A stretch of DNA of 64,000 bases, taken from contig NZ_PGDQ01000002.1 in the NCBI RefSeq assembly GCF_003073135.1, positions 124,001 through 188,000 on the forward strand, in the 5' to 3' direction. Below the pieces are notes generated by a model, which worked only from the letters and a program-made list of their open reading frames with translations, ran no database searches and had not been told where the DNA came from. Source of the stretch: Euzebya rosea. Lineage in GTDB: Bacteria; Actinomycetota; Nitriliruptoria; Euzebyales; Euzebyaceae. The translations under genes and the position numbers were made by a program. Below are positions 42,770 to 51,039 of the stretch, one piece after another (positions within the stretch are counted from its first letter, which is position 1; the number at the start of each line of letters is the position of its first letter).

Positions 42770-45595
42770 ATGTCGAGGGAACACGAGGTGGCGCAGGTGG
42801 TCGAGGTGGCGCTGCTGGGCGGTGTGCGGGCCCACGAGGAGGGCGGGACCCCCCTCGACCTCGGTCCTCCCAAGTGCCGGTTGGTGCTGGCGGCCCTGGC
42901 GCTCCGCCACGGCGAACCGGTGCCGGTCACGCGGCTGATCGACTGCGTCTGGGGCGATGACCCGCCCGGCACCGCGCCCAAGATCCTGCAGGGTTACGTG
43001 TCCCGCCTCCGCAAGGCACTCGGGGCAGCGGCGATCAGCACGGTCGGCACCGCCTACCGTCTGGAGCGCAGCATCACCGTCGACACCACCCGCTTCGGGC
43101 GCCTCGTCGACGACGGCGACGTCGAGGGGGCGCTGGCGCTGTGGGCAGGCCCGCCGCTGGCCGGGCTCGACCCGGCCGGCCTGCAGCCCGCCGTCGACGG
43201 GCTGGTGGAACGCTGGCTGGACGCCACCGAGCAGCGGCTTGCCCGGCTCGTCGACGATGACCCCGGTGCGGCCGTCGCCCGCCTGACCGAGCTCGTGAGC
43301 GCCCATCCGTTCCGCGAGGGACTGTGGGCCTCGCTCGTGCTCGCGCTCGCCCGGACCGACCGGCAGGCCGACGCCCTGGCAGCCGTCCAGCGGGCCCGCC
43401 GTCACCTGGTGGACGAGCTCGGGATCGATCCCGGCGAGCGGCTGCAGGCACTCGAGGGTCGGATCCTCGCCGGCGAGGTCGGCCCCACGCCCGCATTGCC
43501 CCGCCGGGTGGATCCCGACAACCCGCTTCCCCGGCCGGTGGCGCTGCCCGCCGTGCCGGACCTCGTCGGCCGGGATGCCGACGTCGCGGTGGTGCTGGCG
43601 GCGCTGCGCACCGCGTCGCTGGTCACGCTCCTCGGCCCCGGCGGGATCGGCAAGACGAGCCTGGCCGTCACGGTCGCCCGCGCCTGGCACGAACGGTCGG
43701 GCGGCCGGGTCGTCCTGGCCGAGCTGGACGAGGTCACGGACGGGGTCGGCGTCGTGGACGCCGTCGCGGAGGTGCTCGGGGTGGCGGAGCCGCCCGACGG
43801 GGACCTGCGCCGGGCCATCGTCGCGGCCACCGCTGCGCAGCCCACGCTGCTCGTGCTGGACAACTGCGAGCACGTGCTGCCGGCGGTCGCGACGCTGGTC
43901 GGCGCGTTCGGAGCGGGACCATCGACCACCCGCCTGCTGGCCACCTCACGCGAGCGGCTGGGGGCCGTGCGCGAGCACCTGCATCCGGTCGAGCCGCTCG
44001 ACCCCGCCGACGAGGGTGCCGAGCTGTTCCTCCGGCGTGCCAGTGCGGTGATGCCGGGGCTCGACCTCCGACCGGAGCGGGAGGTCGTGGAGGAGCTGTG
44101 CCGACAGCTGGACGGCGTGCCCCTCGCGATCGAGCTCGCGGCGGCCCGAACCCGGAGCCTGACGCCGACCCAGCTGCTCGAGCGGCTGGGGGACCGGTTC
44201 CGGCTGCTGGCCGACCGCAGCGCAGGCTCGGCTCGGCAGGCGACCCTGGAGGGTGCCGTCGCCTGGTCGCACGACCTGCTCGGTCCGGACGAGCAGCAGC
44301 TGTTCGCCAGGTTGTCGGTCTTCTCCGGCTCCTTCGACCTCGAGGCTGCCGAGGTGGTCGGGGCCGGGGACGGGTTGGACGCGATCGACGTCGACCGGGT
44401 GCTGGGCGACCTCGTCGAGCGCTCGATGGTCACGTCGGTCGGTGGGGCCGGGGGACGGCGTTTCCGCCTGCTCGAGACGTTGCGACAGTTCGCCGCCACG
44501 CGATTGGCAGAGGCAGGGGCGACCGCCGCGGTGGAGACGCGGCACGCCGGCTGGGTCCGCGGCGAGACGGCCGCGATCGGCGTGCTGCTGACCGGCCCGC
44601 GGGAGGCCGACGGCGTGCGTCGCCTCGACCTGCTCTGGCCGAACCTGCGAGCAGCCGTGGAGCGGGCGGTCGGCAGGCGTGACGTCGCCCTTGCGGACGC
44701 GCTCCTGCGGCCGGTCGTCACCGAGGTGAGCACGCGTCGGCGGGGTGAGCTCGGCGTGTGGGCCGAGCGAATGCTCGGGACCGGCGCGGCCGACGGAGAC
44801 ACCGTGCTGTTCTGGCTGCTGTGGGCGCTGCACCGCCACATGCAGTCGGGGAACCGGGCCGGGTTCGAGGCGCTCGTGGAGCGGTACGGCCACGCCGATC
44901 ACCCGCTCGTCCAGGTCTGTCGGTGGTACCTGTACGAGGACGGTGTGGCGATCCTGGCTGTCGGGCGGGAGGCGATCGCGTGGCTGCGGGCGCACGGCCA
45001 CGACCATGCGGCTGACCACATGGAGATGACCGCGATCGGGTCGGGCCTGATGACGACCGGACGGTTGGAGGAGGCGGTGGAGCGCTTCCGGGGCTGGGTG
45101 GACCGCTACGCGACGGCGGGGCCGCCGACGTTCCACTACTTCGCGCTGGGCTTCCTCGGCTACACCCTCCAGCTGCAGGGTGATCTCGAGGCTGCGCGGA
45201 CGGCCTTCCTCGCCGCGGCCGACGTGGCGATCCCGCCGGGTACCTACGCGGCCGCCCGCCCTGCCGAGGTCGAGGCCGTGTTCGCCGGTGGTGAGCACGA
45301 CCGGGCCCGACGCCTCCTGCTCGAGCACGTCGACGACGTACTGGCCATGGGGACGGTGGACGTGGCACGCCTCGTCGCCGTGACCTTCGTCAAGGTGATG
45401 GTGGGGCTCGGCCGGGTCGACGACGCCGCCCCCGCCCTGGCCTACCTCGGCACCACCGGGGAGTTCGGTGAGATGGCCCGGGCCGCCCTGGTCGCCGACG
45501 AAGCTGCCGTCATCGGCGAGGTCGGGCCGCACGACGGTGACGGGGTGGCCGCGCTGCGACAGATGCGAACCGCTCTCGCCGCACTGCAGACGTGA
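42770..45595 (+). CDS. AfsR-like SARP regulator with NB-ARC-type ATPase and helical repeats
   Basis: A 941-aa regulator. Residues ~10-100 are the OmpR-like DNA-binding domain (ALLGGVRAHEEGGTPLDLGP, GYVSRLRKALG). Residues ~105-245 are BTAD, ending VDELGIDPGERLQALE. The STAND ATPase spans ~270-540 with Walker A LLGPGGIGKTSLAV and Walker B TLLVLDNCEHVLP. TPR-like helices run to the C-terminus. It resembles CHAD/AfsR regulators that use nucleotide binding to gate activation. The signal is unknown. It is divergent from the DUF4386 gene over the GGTGCA boxes. Confidence 0.9.
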   Translation: MSREHEVAQVVEVALLGGVRAHEEGGTPLDLGPPKCRLVLAALALRHGEPVPVTRLIDCVWGDDPPGTAPKILQGYVSRLRKALGAAAISTVGTAYRLERSITVDTTRFGRLVDDGDVEGALALWAGPPLAGLDPAGLQPAVDGLVERWLDATEQRLARLVDDDPGAAVARLTELVSAHPFREGLWASLVLALARTDRQADALAAVQRARRHLVDELGIDPGERLQALEGRILAGEVGPTPALPRRVDPDNPLPRPVALPAVPDLVGRDADVAVVLAALRTASLVTLLGPGGIGKTSLAVTVARAWHERSGGRVVLAELDEVTDGVGVVDAVAEVLGVAEPPDGDLRRAIVAATAAQPTLLVLDNCEHVLPAVATLVGAFGAGPSTTRLLATSRERLGAVREHLHPVEPLDPADEGAELFLRRASAVMPGLDLRPEREVVEELCRQLDGVPLAIELAAARTRSLTPTQLLERLGDRFRLLADRSAGSARQATLEGAVAWSHDLLGPDEQQLFARLSVFSGSFDLEAAEVVGAGDGLDAIDVDRVLGDLVERSMVTSVGGAGGRRFRLLETLRQFAATRLAEAGATAAVETRHAGWVRGETAAIGVLLTGPREADGVRRLDLLWPNLRAAVERAVGRRDVALADALLRPVVTEVSTRRRGELGVWAERMLGTGAADGDTVLFWLLWALHRHMQSGNRAGFEALVERYGHADHPLVQVCRWYLYEDGVAILAVGREAIAWLRAHGHDHAADHMEMTAIGSGLMTTGRLEEAVERFRGWVDRYATAGPPTFHYFALGFLGYTLQLQGDLEAARTAFLAAADVAIPPGTYAAARPAEVEAVFAGGEHDRARRLLLEHVDDVLAMGTVDVARLVAVTFVKVMVGLGRVDDAAPALAYLGTTGEFGEMARAALVADEAAVIGEVGPHDGDGVAALRQMRTALAALQT

Positions 45596-45664
45596 CCGCT
45601 GCGGATCGGCAACGCGGGTACGCCTGGGAGATGGGCGTCGATGGCGGTCGGTACTCTCGCCCCT

Positions 45665-46825
45665 GTGACCATCTCTCTTGCCGCTGCAGCCGTGTCCGCC
45701 GACGGGGGCGGCTCTGGATCCCTCGCGCTCCTGGTCGTCTACGTCACCCTGGCGATCGGCGTGTCGTTCCTCTGCTCGATCATGGAGGCGGTGCTGCTCA
45801 GCGTCACACCCGCCTACATCGGCGCACTGGAGCCGACGAAGCCCACGGTCGCGGCGCGGCTGCGCGAGCTGAAGGACGACGTGGACCGGCCGCTCGCGGC
45901 GATCCTGACGCTCAACACCGTCGCCCACACCATCGGCGCCGCCGGCGCTGGCGCCGAGGCTGCTGCCTACTTCGGAAGCGACGCGATCGGCGTGTTCTCC
46001 GCCGTCCTGACGTTGGGCATCCTCGTCCTCAGCGAGATCATCCCGAAGACCGTCGGGGCGGTGTACTGGAGGGGCCTCGCGCCATTGGTGAGCCAGCTGC
46101 TGAAGCCGCTCATCTACCTGCTGTACCCGCTGGTCCTCATGTCGCAGTGGTTCGCCAAGCTGCTGACCCGTGGGCAGAAGCAGAGCGACGTCAGCCGTGA
46201 GGAGCTGGCCGCGCTGGCCGACATCGGTGCGGAGGAGGGTGTCTTCGGTGCCCGCGAGGCCGGGCTGTTCAAGAGCCTCCTCCGCTTCGAGAGCCTTGTC
46301 GCCTCCGACGTCATGACGCCGCGAACCGTGGTGGTGGCGTTCCCCGAGGACGCGACGGTCGAGGACGTGATGGAGGCCAACCGTCCGTTCTCCCGGTACC
46401 CCGTCTACTCCGAGAGCCGAGACGACATCACCGGCTACGTCCTGCTCAGCGACGCGCTGACGAGGGTTGCCGACGATGCCCACGGCACGCCGCTGTCGGG
46501 CCTGCGACGCGACCTGCTCCACGTGCCCCAGGACGAGTCGGTCCTCGAGGTGTTCGAGCACCTCGTGGAGGGCGGCGAACACATCGCGCTGGTCGTCGAC
46601 GAGTACGGCGGGACGGCCGGCGTCGTCACCATGGAGGACATCATCGAGACGCTCCTGGGACTCGAGATCACCGACGAGACCGACGAGACCGAGGACATGC
46701 AGGTCCTGGCCCGAAGCCAGTGGCTCGCCCGCGCGTCACGACTGGGACTGGTCGACGATGACGAACGAGCCGCGACGATCCGCCTCGGCCTCACCGGCGG
46801 CGAGCCGCCCCGCAACGACACCTGA
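45665..46825 (+). CDS. CNNM/DUF21-CBS membrane protein
   Basis: A 386-aa protein. Residues ~10-170 are DUF21 with four membrane segments (AIGVSFLCSIMEAVLLSVTP, VLTLGILVLSEIIPKTVGAV). Two CBS domains follow (~205-325: VASDVMTPRTVVVAFPEDAT, LVVDEYGGTAGVVTMEDIIE). The CorC/HlyC C-terminal domain of longer relatives is missing. The family includes Mg2+/Co2+ exporters. GTG 45665 is preferred over an ATG at 45641 because TACTCT lies 7 nt upstream, the leaderless pattern; the ATG would read through that box. Confidence 0.87.
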   Translation: MTISLAAAAVSADGGGSGSLALLVVYVTLAIGVSFLCSIMEAVLLSVTPAYIGALEPTKPTVAARLRELKDDVDRPLAAILTLNTVAHTIGAAGAGAEAAAYFGSDAIGVFSAVLTLGILVLSEIIPKTVGAVYWRGLAPLVSQLLKPLIYLLYPLVLMSQWFAKLLTRGQKQSDVSREELAALADIGAEEGVFGAREAGLFKSLLRFESLVASDVMTPRTVVVAFPEDATVEDVMEANRPFSRYPVYSESRDDITGYVLLSDALTRVADDAHGTPLSGLRRDLLHVPQDESVLEVFEHLVEGGEHIALVVDEYGGTAGVVTMEDIIETLLGLEITDETDETEDMQVLARSQWLARASRLGLVDDDERAATIRLGLTGGEPPRNDT

Positions 46826-46909
46826 GCGCCACTCGCCGCCGGCGGCGTCGCCGCTGTCACGAGGTGTCCCTGGACAGGTCGCCACGGTCGCTGCTCGGAC
46901 CGGCGCTGA

Positions 46910-47641
46910 TCACCGAAGCGGCGTGAGCTCGTCCACGGGCGTCTTCCGGTCGCGTCCGGTGTGGACTCCCGGACCAGACGTTGGCGGCTGCGCTGCGGCC
47001 TGACGGATGACGGAGCGCGCGACGTCGCGCGTGGTCAGCGTGAAGTAGGTCGTCATCGCGAGGATCCCGAGGAACTTGGGCGCGTCCTCGAGCACCACCC
47101 CGAGCTCGGCCGTGGGGTCGGCCACCACGTCGATGACCACGGAGAGCCCGAGCGCTGCGAACGCGGCGGCGAGCACCTGCCAGCGCGTGCGCAGGACCTC
47201 GGCCCGGCTCCGCAGCAGCCACGTGACTGTCGCCACGCCGTAGGCGGCGACCACCAGCCGCTTGTCGACTCCGATGTAGCGCGGGAACACGGCGGCGTGC
47301 AGCGTGAGCACCGTGTCGGTGAGCATCATCAGGCAGACGAGCGAACCGCCGCGCAAGAAGCTCGCGGCGGCCGGGCGACCGGCCTCGCGCGTCAGCATCC
47401 AGCCGAACGCCGCAGCAGTGGCCGACACCGCCCACAGCGCGGCACCGATCTCGGCGTAGGTGCCGACGTACCACGGCAGGCTCCCGACGTGGGTTGGGTC
47501 GAGGAACATCACCGCCCGGTCGCCCGCGCCCTGGAGCAGCATGAGCCCGAGCGCGCCGATGCCCAGGGCCCAGACGACGAGCAGCGGTGCGAGGGCCGTC
47601 AGCTGCTCGCGCGTCGAGAAGCCACGCCGGCGATCGGTCAT
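46910..47641 (-). CDS. multi-pass membrane protein of unknown function
   Basis: A 243-aa protein with about six hydrophobic helices (APLLVVWALGIGALGLMLLQ, IGAALWAVSATAAAFGWML, WQVLAAAFAALGLSVVIDVV) and a charged C-terminal tail. It is not recognised as a named family. A GATAGT box lies 6 nt before the ATG, consistent with a leaderless mRNA. It converges with the CNNM gene and abuts the left end of the tRNA-Leu element. Confidence 0.72.
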   Translation of the reverse strand: MTDRRRGFSTREQLTALAPLLVVWALGIGALGLMLLQGAGDRAVMFLDPTHVGSLPWYVGTYAEIGAALWAVSATAAAFGWMLTREAGRPAAASFLRGGSLVCLMMLTDTVLTLHAAVFPRYIGVDKRLVVAAYGVATVTWLLRSRAEVLRTRWQVLAAAFAALGLSVVIDVVADPTAELGVVLEDAPKFLGILAMTTYFTLTTRDVARSVIRQAAAQPPTSGPGVHTGRDRKTPVDELTPLR

Positions 47642-47789
47642 GGGTCAACTATCGGCAAGTCGCCGCGACATCTGCACGAGTTGGTGCACAGCGTCTCCGA
47701 CGAGGTGCGGGCTGATCAGCACCGTGGCGTGGCTTCCCGCGGGAGGACGCGTTCGGAAACCCGTGTCCTGGTCCCGCAGGTCAGATGGT

Positions 47790-47845
47790 GTGCGCGAGAC
47801 AGGACTTGAACCTGCACACCCGTGAGGGCACTGGGACCTAAACCC
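47790..47845. repeat. distal attachment-site copy: tRNA-Leu 3' fragment
   Basis: These 56 bp are identical to 52400-52455, the 3' part of the tRNA-Leu(UAG) gene from the anticodon stem to the discriminator base and one base beyond. At 47846 the match stops abruptly. The fragment lacks the 5' half and cannot make a tRNA. It is the scar left when the element inserted. The homology extends a further ~16 bp leftward with two mismatches (shared CCGCAGGTCAG). Confidence 0.93.
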
Positions 47846-47946
47846 CGTCCGAGGAGTGCCGCGGGGTTGCGTTGCGTGCCGGGACGTGCCGCTGACCTGC
47901 GGTTTCGTGGATCCGATTTGCCAGTGGTGACGCCGAGATTCCTTCG

Positions 47947-47978
47947 CTGTCACATTTCTCGTGACAGATCCGTGACAG
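47947..47978. repeat. arm-type repeats, left end of element
   Basis: GTGACAG occurs at 47961-47967 and 47972-47978 (11-bp step), with an inverted copy CTGTCAC at 47947-47953. The 23 bp at 47956-47978 are identical to 52315-52337 at the other end. Lambda-type integrases bind such arm sites beside the core. The 345-bp gap 47642-47987 holds this, the attachment fragment and no gene. Confidence 0.7.
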
Positions 47979-47987
47979 GAAACGCGG

Positions 47988-48395
47988 TCAGCGGGGCTCG
48001 GCCAGGAAGCGGGCGGTGATATGGGACATGGCCAGCGAGTCGCCCAGCCCGACCAGCATGGCGTCGTCGTCCAGGTGCAGGTGGTCACGGCCGATGTCGG
48101 GGTGATGGTCGTTGCGGCAGTACCTCCACAGCCATCGACGATCACGCATGAAGTGCGCCGACACCAGCAGGGGTTCTGCGAGTCGATCCGGCGCGGTGTC
48201 CACGACCATGTGCAGATGCAGGCTTGCGGTCGGCGTCCATCGCACAGCGAGCGGCCCGATCTCCAGGAGTTCACCCGTCATGTCCGTGCAGTCAGGGGCG
48301 CCGTCCGGGGCCGTGTCGGCCCCGAGTTCGTCGAGCCAACGACGGATGAAGCCTTCAACCTCGTCGGGACCGACAAGGTGGTAGGGGAAGAACAT
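47988..48395 (-). CDS. unknown protein, second gene of element two-gene unit
   Basis: A 135-aa soluble protein without membrane segments. It has an acidic first half (FIRRWLDELGADTAPDGAPD) and a basic, His-rich second half (RRWLWRYCRNDHHPDIGRDH, then LHLDDDAM) that could bind metal or nucleic acid. Its ATG directly follows the TAG of the upstream 62-aa gene, so the two are translationally coupled. The small-first, larger-second layout recalls toxin-antitoxin pairs, but no known family is recognised. Confidence 0.7.
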   Translation of the reverse strand: MFFPYHLVGPDEVEGFIRRWLDELGADTAPDGAPDCTDMTGELLEIGPLAVRWTPTASLHLHMVVDTAPDRLAEPLLVSAHFMRDRRWLWRYCRNDHHPDIGRDHLHLDDDAMLVGLGDSLAMSHITARFLAEPR

Positions 48396-48584
48396 CTACG
48401 ACGCGTGAGCGGCCGCGCGGTCTCGGACCAGGACGAGGGCGTCCCAGCGACGCAGGTCATCATTGGCGCACGGTTCACCGGCACCGATAATCGAGCGCCG
48501 CTCCTCCGAGGGCACGCCATAGCGCGCCTCGAATTCCGCGATCGCCTCGAGGATCTGGTCCAAGCTCATGTACGGCCTTGCCAT
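48396..48584 (-). CDS. unknown 62-aa protein, first gene of element two-gene unit
   Basis: A 62-aa helical, acidic protein (MSLDQILEAIAEFEARYGVP, SEERRSIIGAGEPCANDDLR, RWDALVLVRDRAA). Its stop codon abuts the start of the 135-aa gene. The helical, charged profile fits an antitoxin or partner protein; this is only a structural impression. A shorter start (MSLDQI) is possible. The 131 bp upstream (48585-48715) hold no other gene. Confidence 0.62.
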   Translation of the reverse strand: MARPYMSLDQILEAIAEFEARYGVPSEERRSIIGAGEPCANDDLRRWDALVLVRDRAAAHAS

Positions 48585-48715
48585 GCCACCAGAGTACTTC
48601 CACCACCAGCGATCGGGTCGAGCACGTCCACGTCGGCCGCACCTCGTTGGGCCGCACGGCGTCAGGTCGTGGCCCCGTTGATCTGTCCCTCCAGCCACCT
48701 GTGAGAGCCGTCCGT

Positions 48716-49195
48716 TCAGCTCCCGGCCACTGAGATGGTTCCGTGCATCCCCGCTTGTCGATGCCCGCCCACGTCGCACCAGTAGACGTAGGTCCCCGCC
48801 TCCAAGGTCAACTCGTTGAGATAGCGGCCCGGATTCCGGGCTTGGAGCACTGGACGTTCCCCGTTGAAACCCTCGATCACCACGTTGTGGATCAGGTCGT
48901 CGACGAGGACCTCCAGGGCGACCGTGTGCGTGCCGGGCTCCATGCGCGACGGCGCCGAAATGAACGACAGCCCTTCGGTGACCCAGACGTAGTCGGCATC
49001 ACCGGTCATGTCCAGCACACCGACGGAGTTGGCGTAGGGGCTCCCGACGGCGCCAAGTCCCCCACCGTTGACAAACCAGACGCCTGCTGCCGCGGCGGCA
49101 ACAAGCATGATCACGCCTTGCACGATCCGACGTGGCGTCCGGGTAGTCGACGCGTCACCAGTGGACGTATCTGGCCCTCCCCAAGATCCCGTCAT
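48716..49195 (-). CDS. membrane-anchored cupredoxin
   Basis: A 159-aa protein. A polar N-terminus precedes one membrane anchor (IVQGVIMLVAAAAAGVWFV, ~25-43). The rest is a type-I copper fold: ligand His in DLIHNVVIEGFNG, and Cys-His-Met in the closing loop YWCDVGGHRQAGMHG (C-x4-H-x4-M). It should carry one blue-copper centre outside the membrane, for electron transfer or copper handling. It is divergent from the ECF sigma gene across 268 bp and could be its target. Confidence 0.85.
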   Translation of the reverse strand: MTGSWGGPDTSTGDASTTRTPRRIVQGVIMLVAAAAAGVWFVNGGGLGAVGSPYANSVGVLDMTGDADYVWVTEGLSFISAPSRMEPGTHTVALEVLVDDLIHNVVIEGFNGERPVLQARNPGRYLNELTLEAGTYVYWCDVGGHRQAGMHGTISVAGS

Positions 49196-49418
49196 AGAAG
49201 CCAAGGGTACCGGCCGGGCTGAGGTCGTTGCCTCGGCGCCCCTGGGACCACGGCAGATCTGGGCGGCACGAACGGGGGTTCACTTACCCGCGGCTAGATC
49301 TCCACCGACAGCACACAGACTTGCATTCTGATGCCGGGGCCGGTGGATTGACCTATTTGAAGACTGGCGCAAGCCGGGTCGGGCCGCTGTAGCGGGGCAA
49401 CTTTCTTTCAAGTATGGA

Positions 49419-49444
49419 GCAACCGTTTGACCGGGCTGTGCGTT
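49419..49444 (+). promoter_or_regulatory. candidate ECF-type autoregulatory promoter
   Basis: GCAACC at 49419-49424 and CGTT at 49441-49444 are separated by 16 bp, the usual layout of ECF sigma promoters. It would start transcription about 10-15 bp before the sigma factor ATG. A similar GCAAC block occurs 22 bp upstream (49397). The 49196-49463 gap contains no gene. Confidence 0.4.
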
Positions 49445-49463
49445 GTTGAGGGTGATGTCAAGC

Positions 49464-49979
49464 ATGGATGAGCAGCAATCGGCAGCCGAGTCATTCGGGG
49501 CCGTGTACTCGCGGGAGCACGACGGAATGGTCAGGTTGGCGTTCCTGTTGACCGCGGACAGGGAGGCTGCAGCGGATTTGAGCCATGACGCGTGGGTTGC
49601 GGCGTATCGCCGTCATGAGCGACGGCCGCTGACCAACATCGGGGCCTACGTGCGTACGTCGTTGATCAACGGGGCCCGGAGCCGCGGGCGTCGGCAGAGC
49701 TTGGAGCGTGTGGTGGGGAGGGCGCGCCCGGTTGCGCCGCCAGACGTCGACCCAACCGCGGGTGTCACGGAGCGGAGCGCCTTGCTGGCTGCCCTCGAGG
49801 TTCTACCCGTCCGCATGCGGACCGCGGTAGTGCTCCGGCACTACGCCGACCTGTCGGTCGCACAAGCGGCGAGGGAGATGGGAATTTCGGAGGGTGCGGT
49901 CAAGTCGGCCACGGCACGGGGCCTTGAACGCCTGCGCGAGGCCATGAACGAGGAGGAGAACGCCGATGCAACAGCCTGA
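49464..49979 (+). CDS. ECF-type sigma-70 factor (SigE-like group)
   Basis: A 171-aa sigma factor with regions 2 and 4 only: SFGAVYSREHDGMVRLAFLL and LSHDAWVAAYRRH (region 2), LPVRMRTAVVLRHYADLSVA and MGISEGAVKSATARGLERLR (region 4 helix-turn-helix). It matches the actinobacterial SigE/SigM-like ECF group. Two ATGs exist; 49464 has the more plausible distance from GAGGG, 49455 is too close. It overlaps the next gene by 14 bp, so sigma and partner are made together. Confidence 0.88.
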   Translation: MDEQQSAAESFGAVYSREHDGMVRLAFLLTADREAAADLSHDAWVAAYRRHERRPLTNIGAYVRTSLINGARSRGRRQSLERVVGRARPVAPPDVDPTAGVTERSALLAALEVLPVRMRTAVVLRHYADLSVAQAAREMGISEGAVKSATARGLERLREAMNEEENADATA

Positions 49980-50943
49980 CCTGGACCGTCAGCTGCACGA
50001 CCTCGCGTCGTCGCTTGACCCACCCCGCCCGGACTTCGGCCGCGTCGTGGCTGACAGTCGGCCCATGCGGCCGGTGCGCTTCGTGCAGCTGGCTGCAGCG
50101 GTGTCGATCGCTGCTCTGGTTGTGACTGCTGGGGCGTTGCTCTTGCCTGGGTCGAATCAGACGGAGGTGGTTCTGGACTCGGGAGGAGTCGAAACCACGG
50201 CACCGACGCCGACGTTGCTGGCTTCGACCGAGAACATGTCGGTTGACTTGGACTACCCCGACGCCACGATCGCCGCGGACGCGGCGGCGTATGCGGCCGA
50301 GTGGGTCCGATACGGCTTCAATGAGCCGCTGCCCGACGTGGACCTGTCGGACACCTTCGTGCTCTTCGTGAACATCGGGAGGTCCAGCACGTGCGTCCCC
50401 CAGTTCCAGGGCCTCGACGTCAGCGGCGGCCGATGGGTACTCGATACCACGACCCGAGGCGATGAAGGTGCCGACGAACTTGGCGATGGCCTCCTCATGT
50501 GCACGGCCGATGAGCGGCCGCTTGCGTGGGTAATCGCCGTGCCCCGCCAGCACCTGCCAAGCACCACCGTGCTGCTACACGCAGATGAATGGGCCCGGGA
50601 CGTCGCACTCCAGCCGGTGCCCCCACACGATGAGGGAGCGACCTGTGAGCAGGTCGTGGAGGCGCTGGTCAACGAGCTCCGTGAGGCTGCTGCCGGCGCC
50701 TTGGCGACCGGCGGCACCTTGGAGGTCGAGGGCCGCGTCCCGGATCAGTTGGGGCCTGGGTCGGACTGCACGGAGAGCGAATTGCGAGGGTTGCTTCGGG
50801 ACCGGGTGCTGACGCTGGTTGAGGAGGTGTATGCCTCAGACGAGTTCGCTGAGGCCGACGAGCTGGTGCAGAGGGATGTCGGCAACCAGCTGTCAGTTCT
50901 TGTGCTCTTGCTGGAGGACGCTCCGACTCCGCAGCCCACGTAG
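49966..50943 (+). CDS. single-pass membrane protein, putative anti-sigma factor
   Basis: A 325-aa protein. Residues 1-37 are cytoplasmic, 38-60 a membrane helix (FVQLAAAVSIAALVVTAGAL), and the rest (~265 residues) extracytoplasmic and acidic with four spaced cysteines (SSTCVPQ, LLMCTAD, GATCEQV, GSDCTES). It overlaps the sigma gene, the usual anti-sigma position, although no zinc-binding anti-sigma motif (HxxxCxxC) is visible. The large outer domain would be the sensor. No domain name is recognised. Confidence 0.75.
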   Translation: MQQPDLDRQLHDLASSLDPPRPDFGRVVADSRPMRPVRFVQLAAAVSIAALVVTAGALLLPGSNQTEVVLDSGGVETTAPTPTLLASTENMSVDLDYPDATIAADAAAYAAEWVRYGFNEPLPDVDLSDTFVLFVNIGRSSTCVPQFQGLDVSGGRWVLDTTTRGDEGADELGDGLLMCTADERPLAWVIAVPRQHLPSTTVLLHADEWARDVALQPVPPHDEGATCEQVVEALVNELREAAAGALATGGTLEVEGRVPDQLGPGSDCTESELRGLLRDRVLTLVEEVYASDEFAEADELVQRDVGNQLSVLVLLLEDAPTPQPT

Positions 50944-51039
50944 TAGCCGCCCGGAACCAGAGCGTGCGGCGGGCCAGATCGCTCGGCCGAGGGTCTGCAC
51001 TCGGACTTGAGGAGCTGGAGGGGCGACTCGGGTGGACGG

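Noticed and set aside
47790-47845. Second functional tRNA-Leu gene
   Set aside because: Only the 3' part is present; acceptor 5' strand, D-arm and half the anticodon stem are missing.
49966-50943. Calling the sigma partner a ZAS-type anti-sigma factor
   Set aside because: The HxxxCxxC zinc motif is not present; only gene position and topology support an anti-sigma role.
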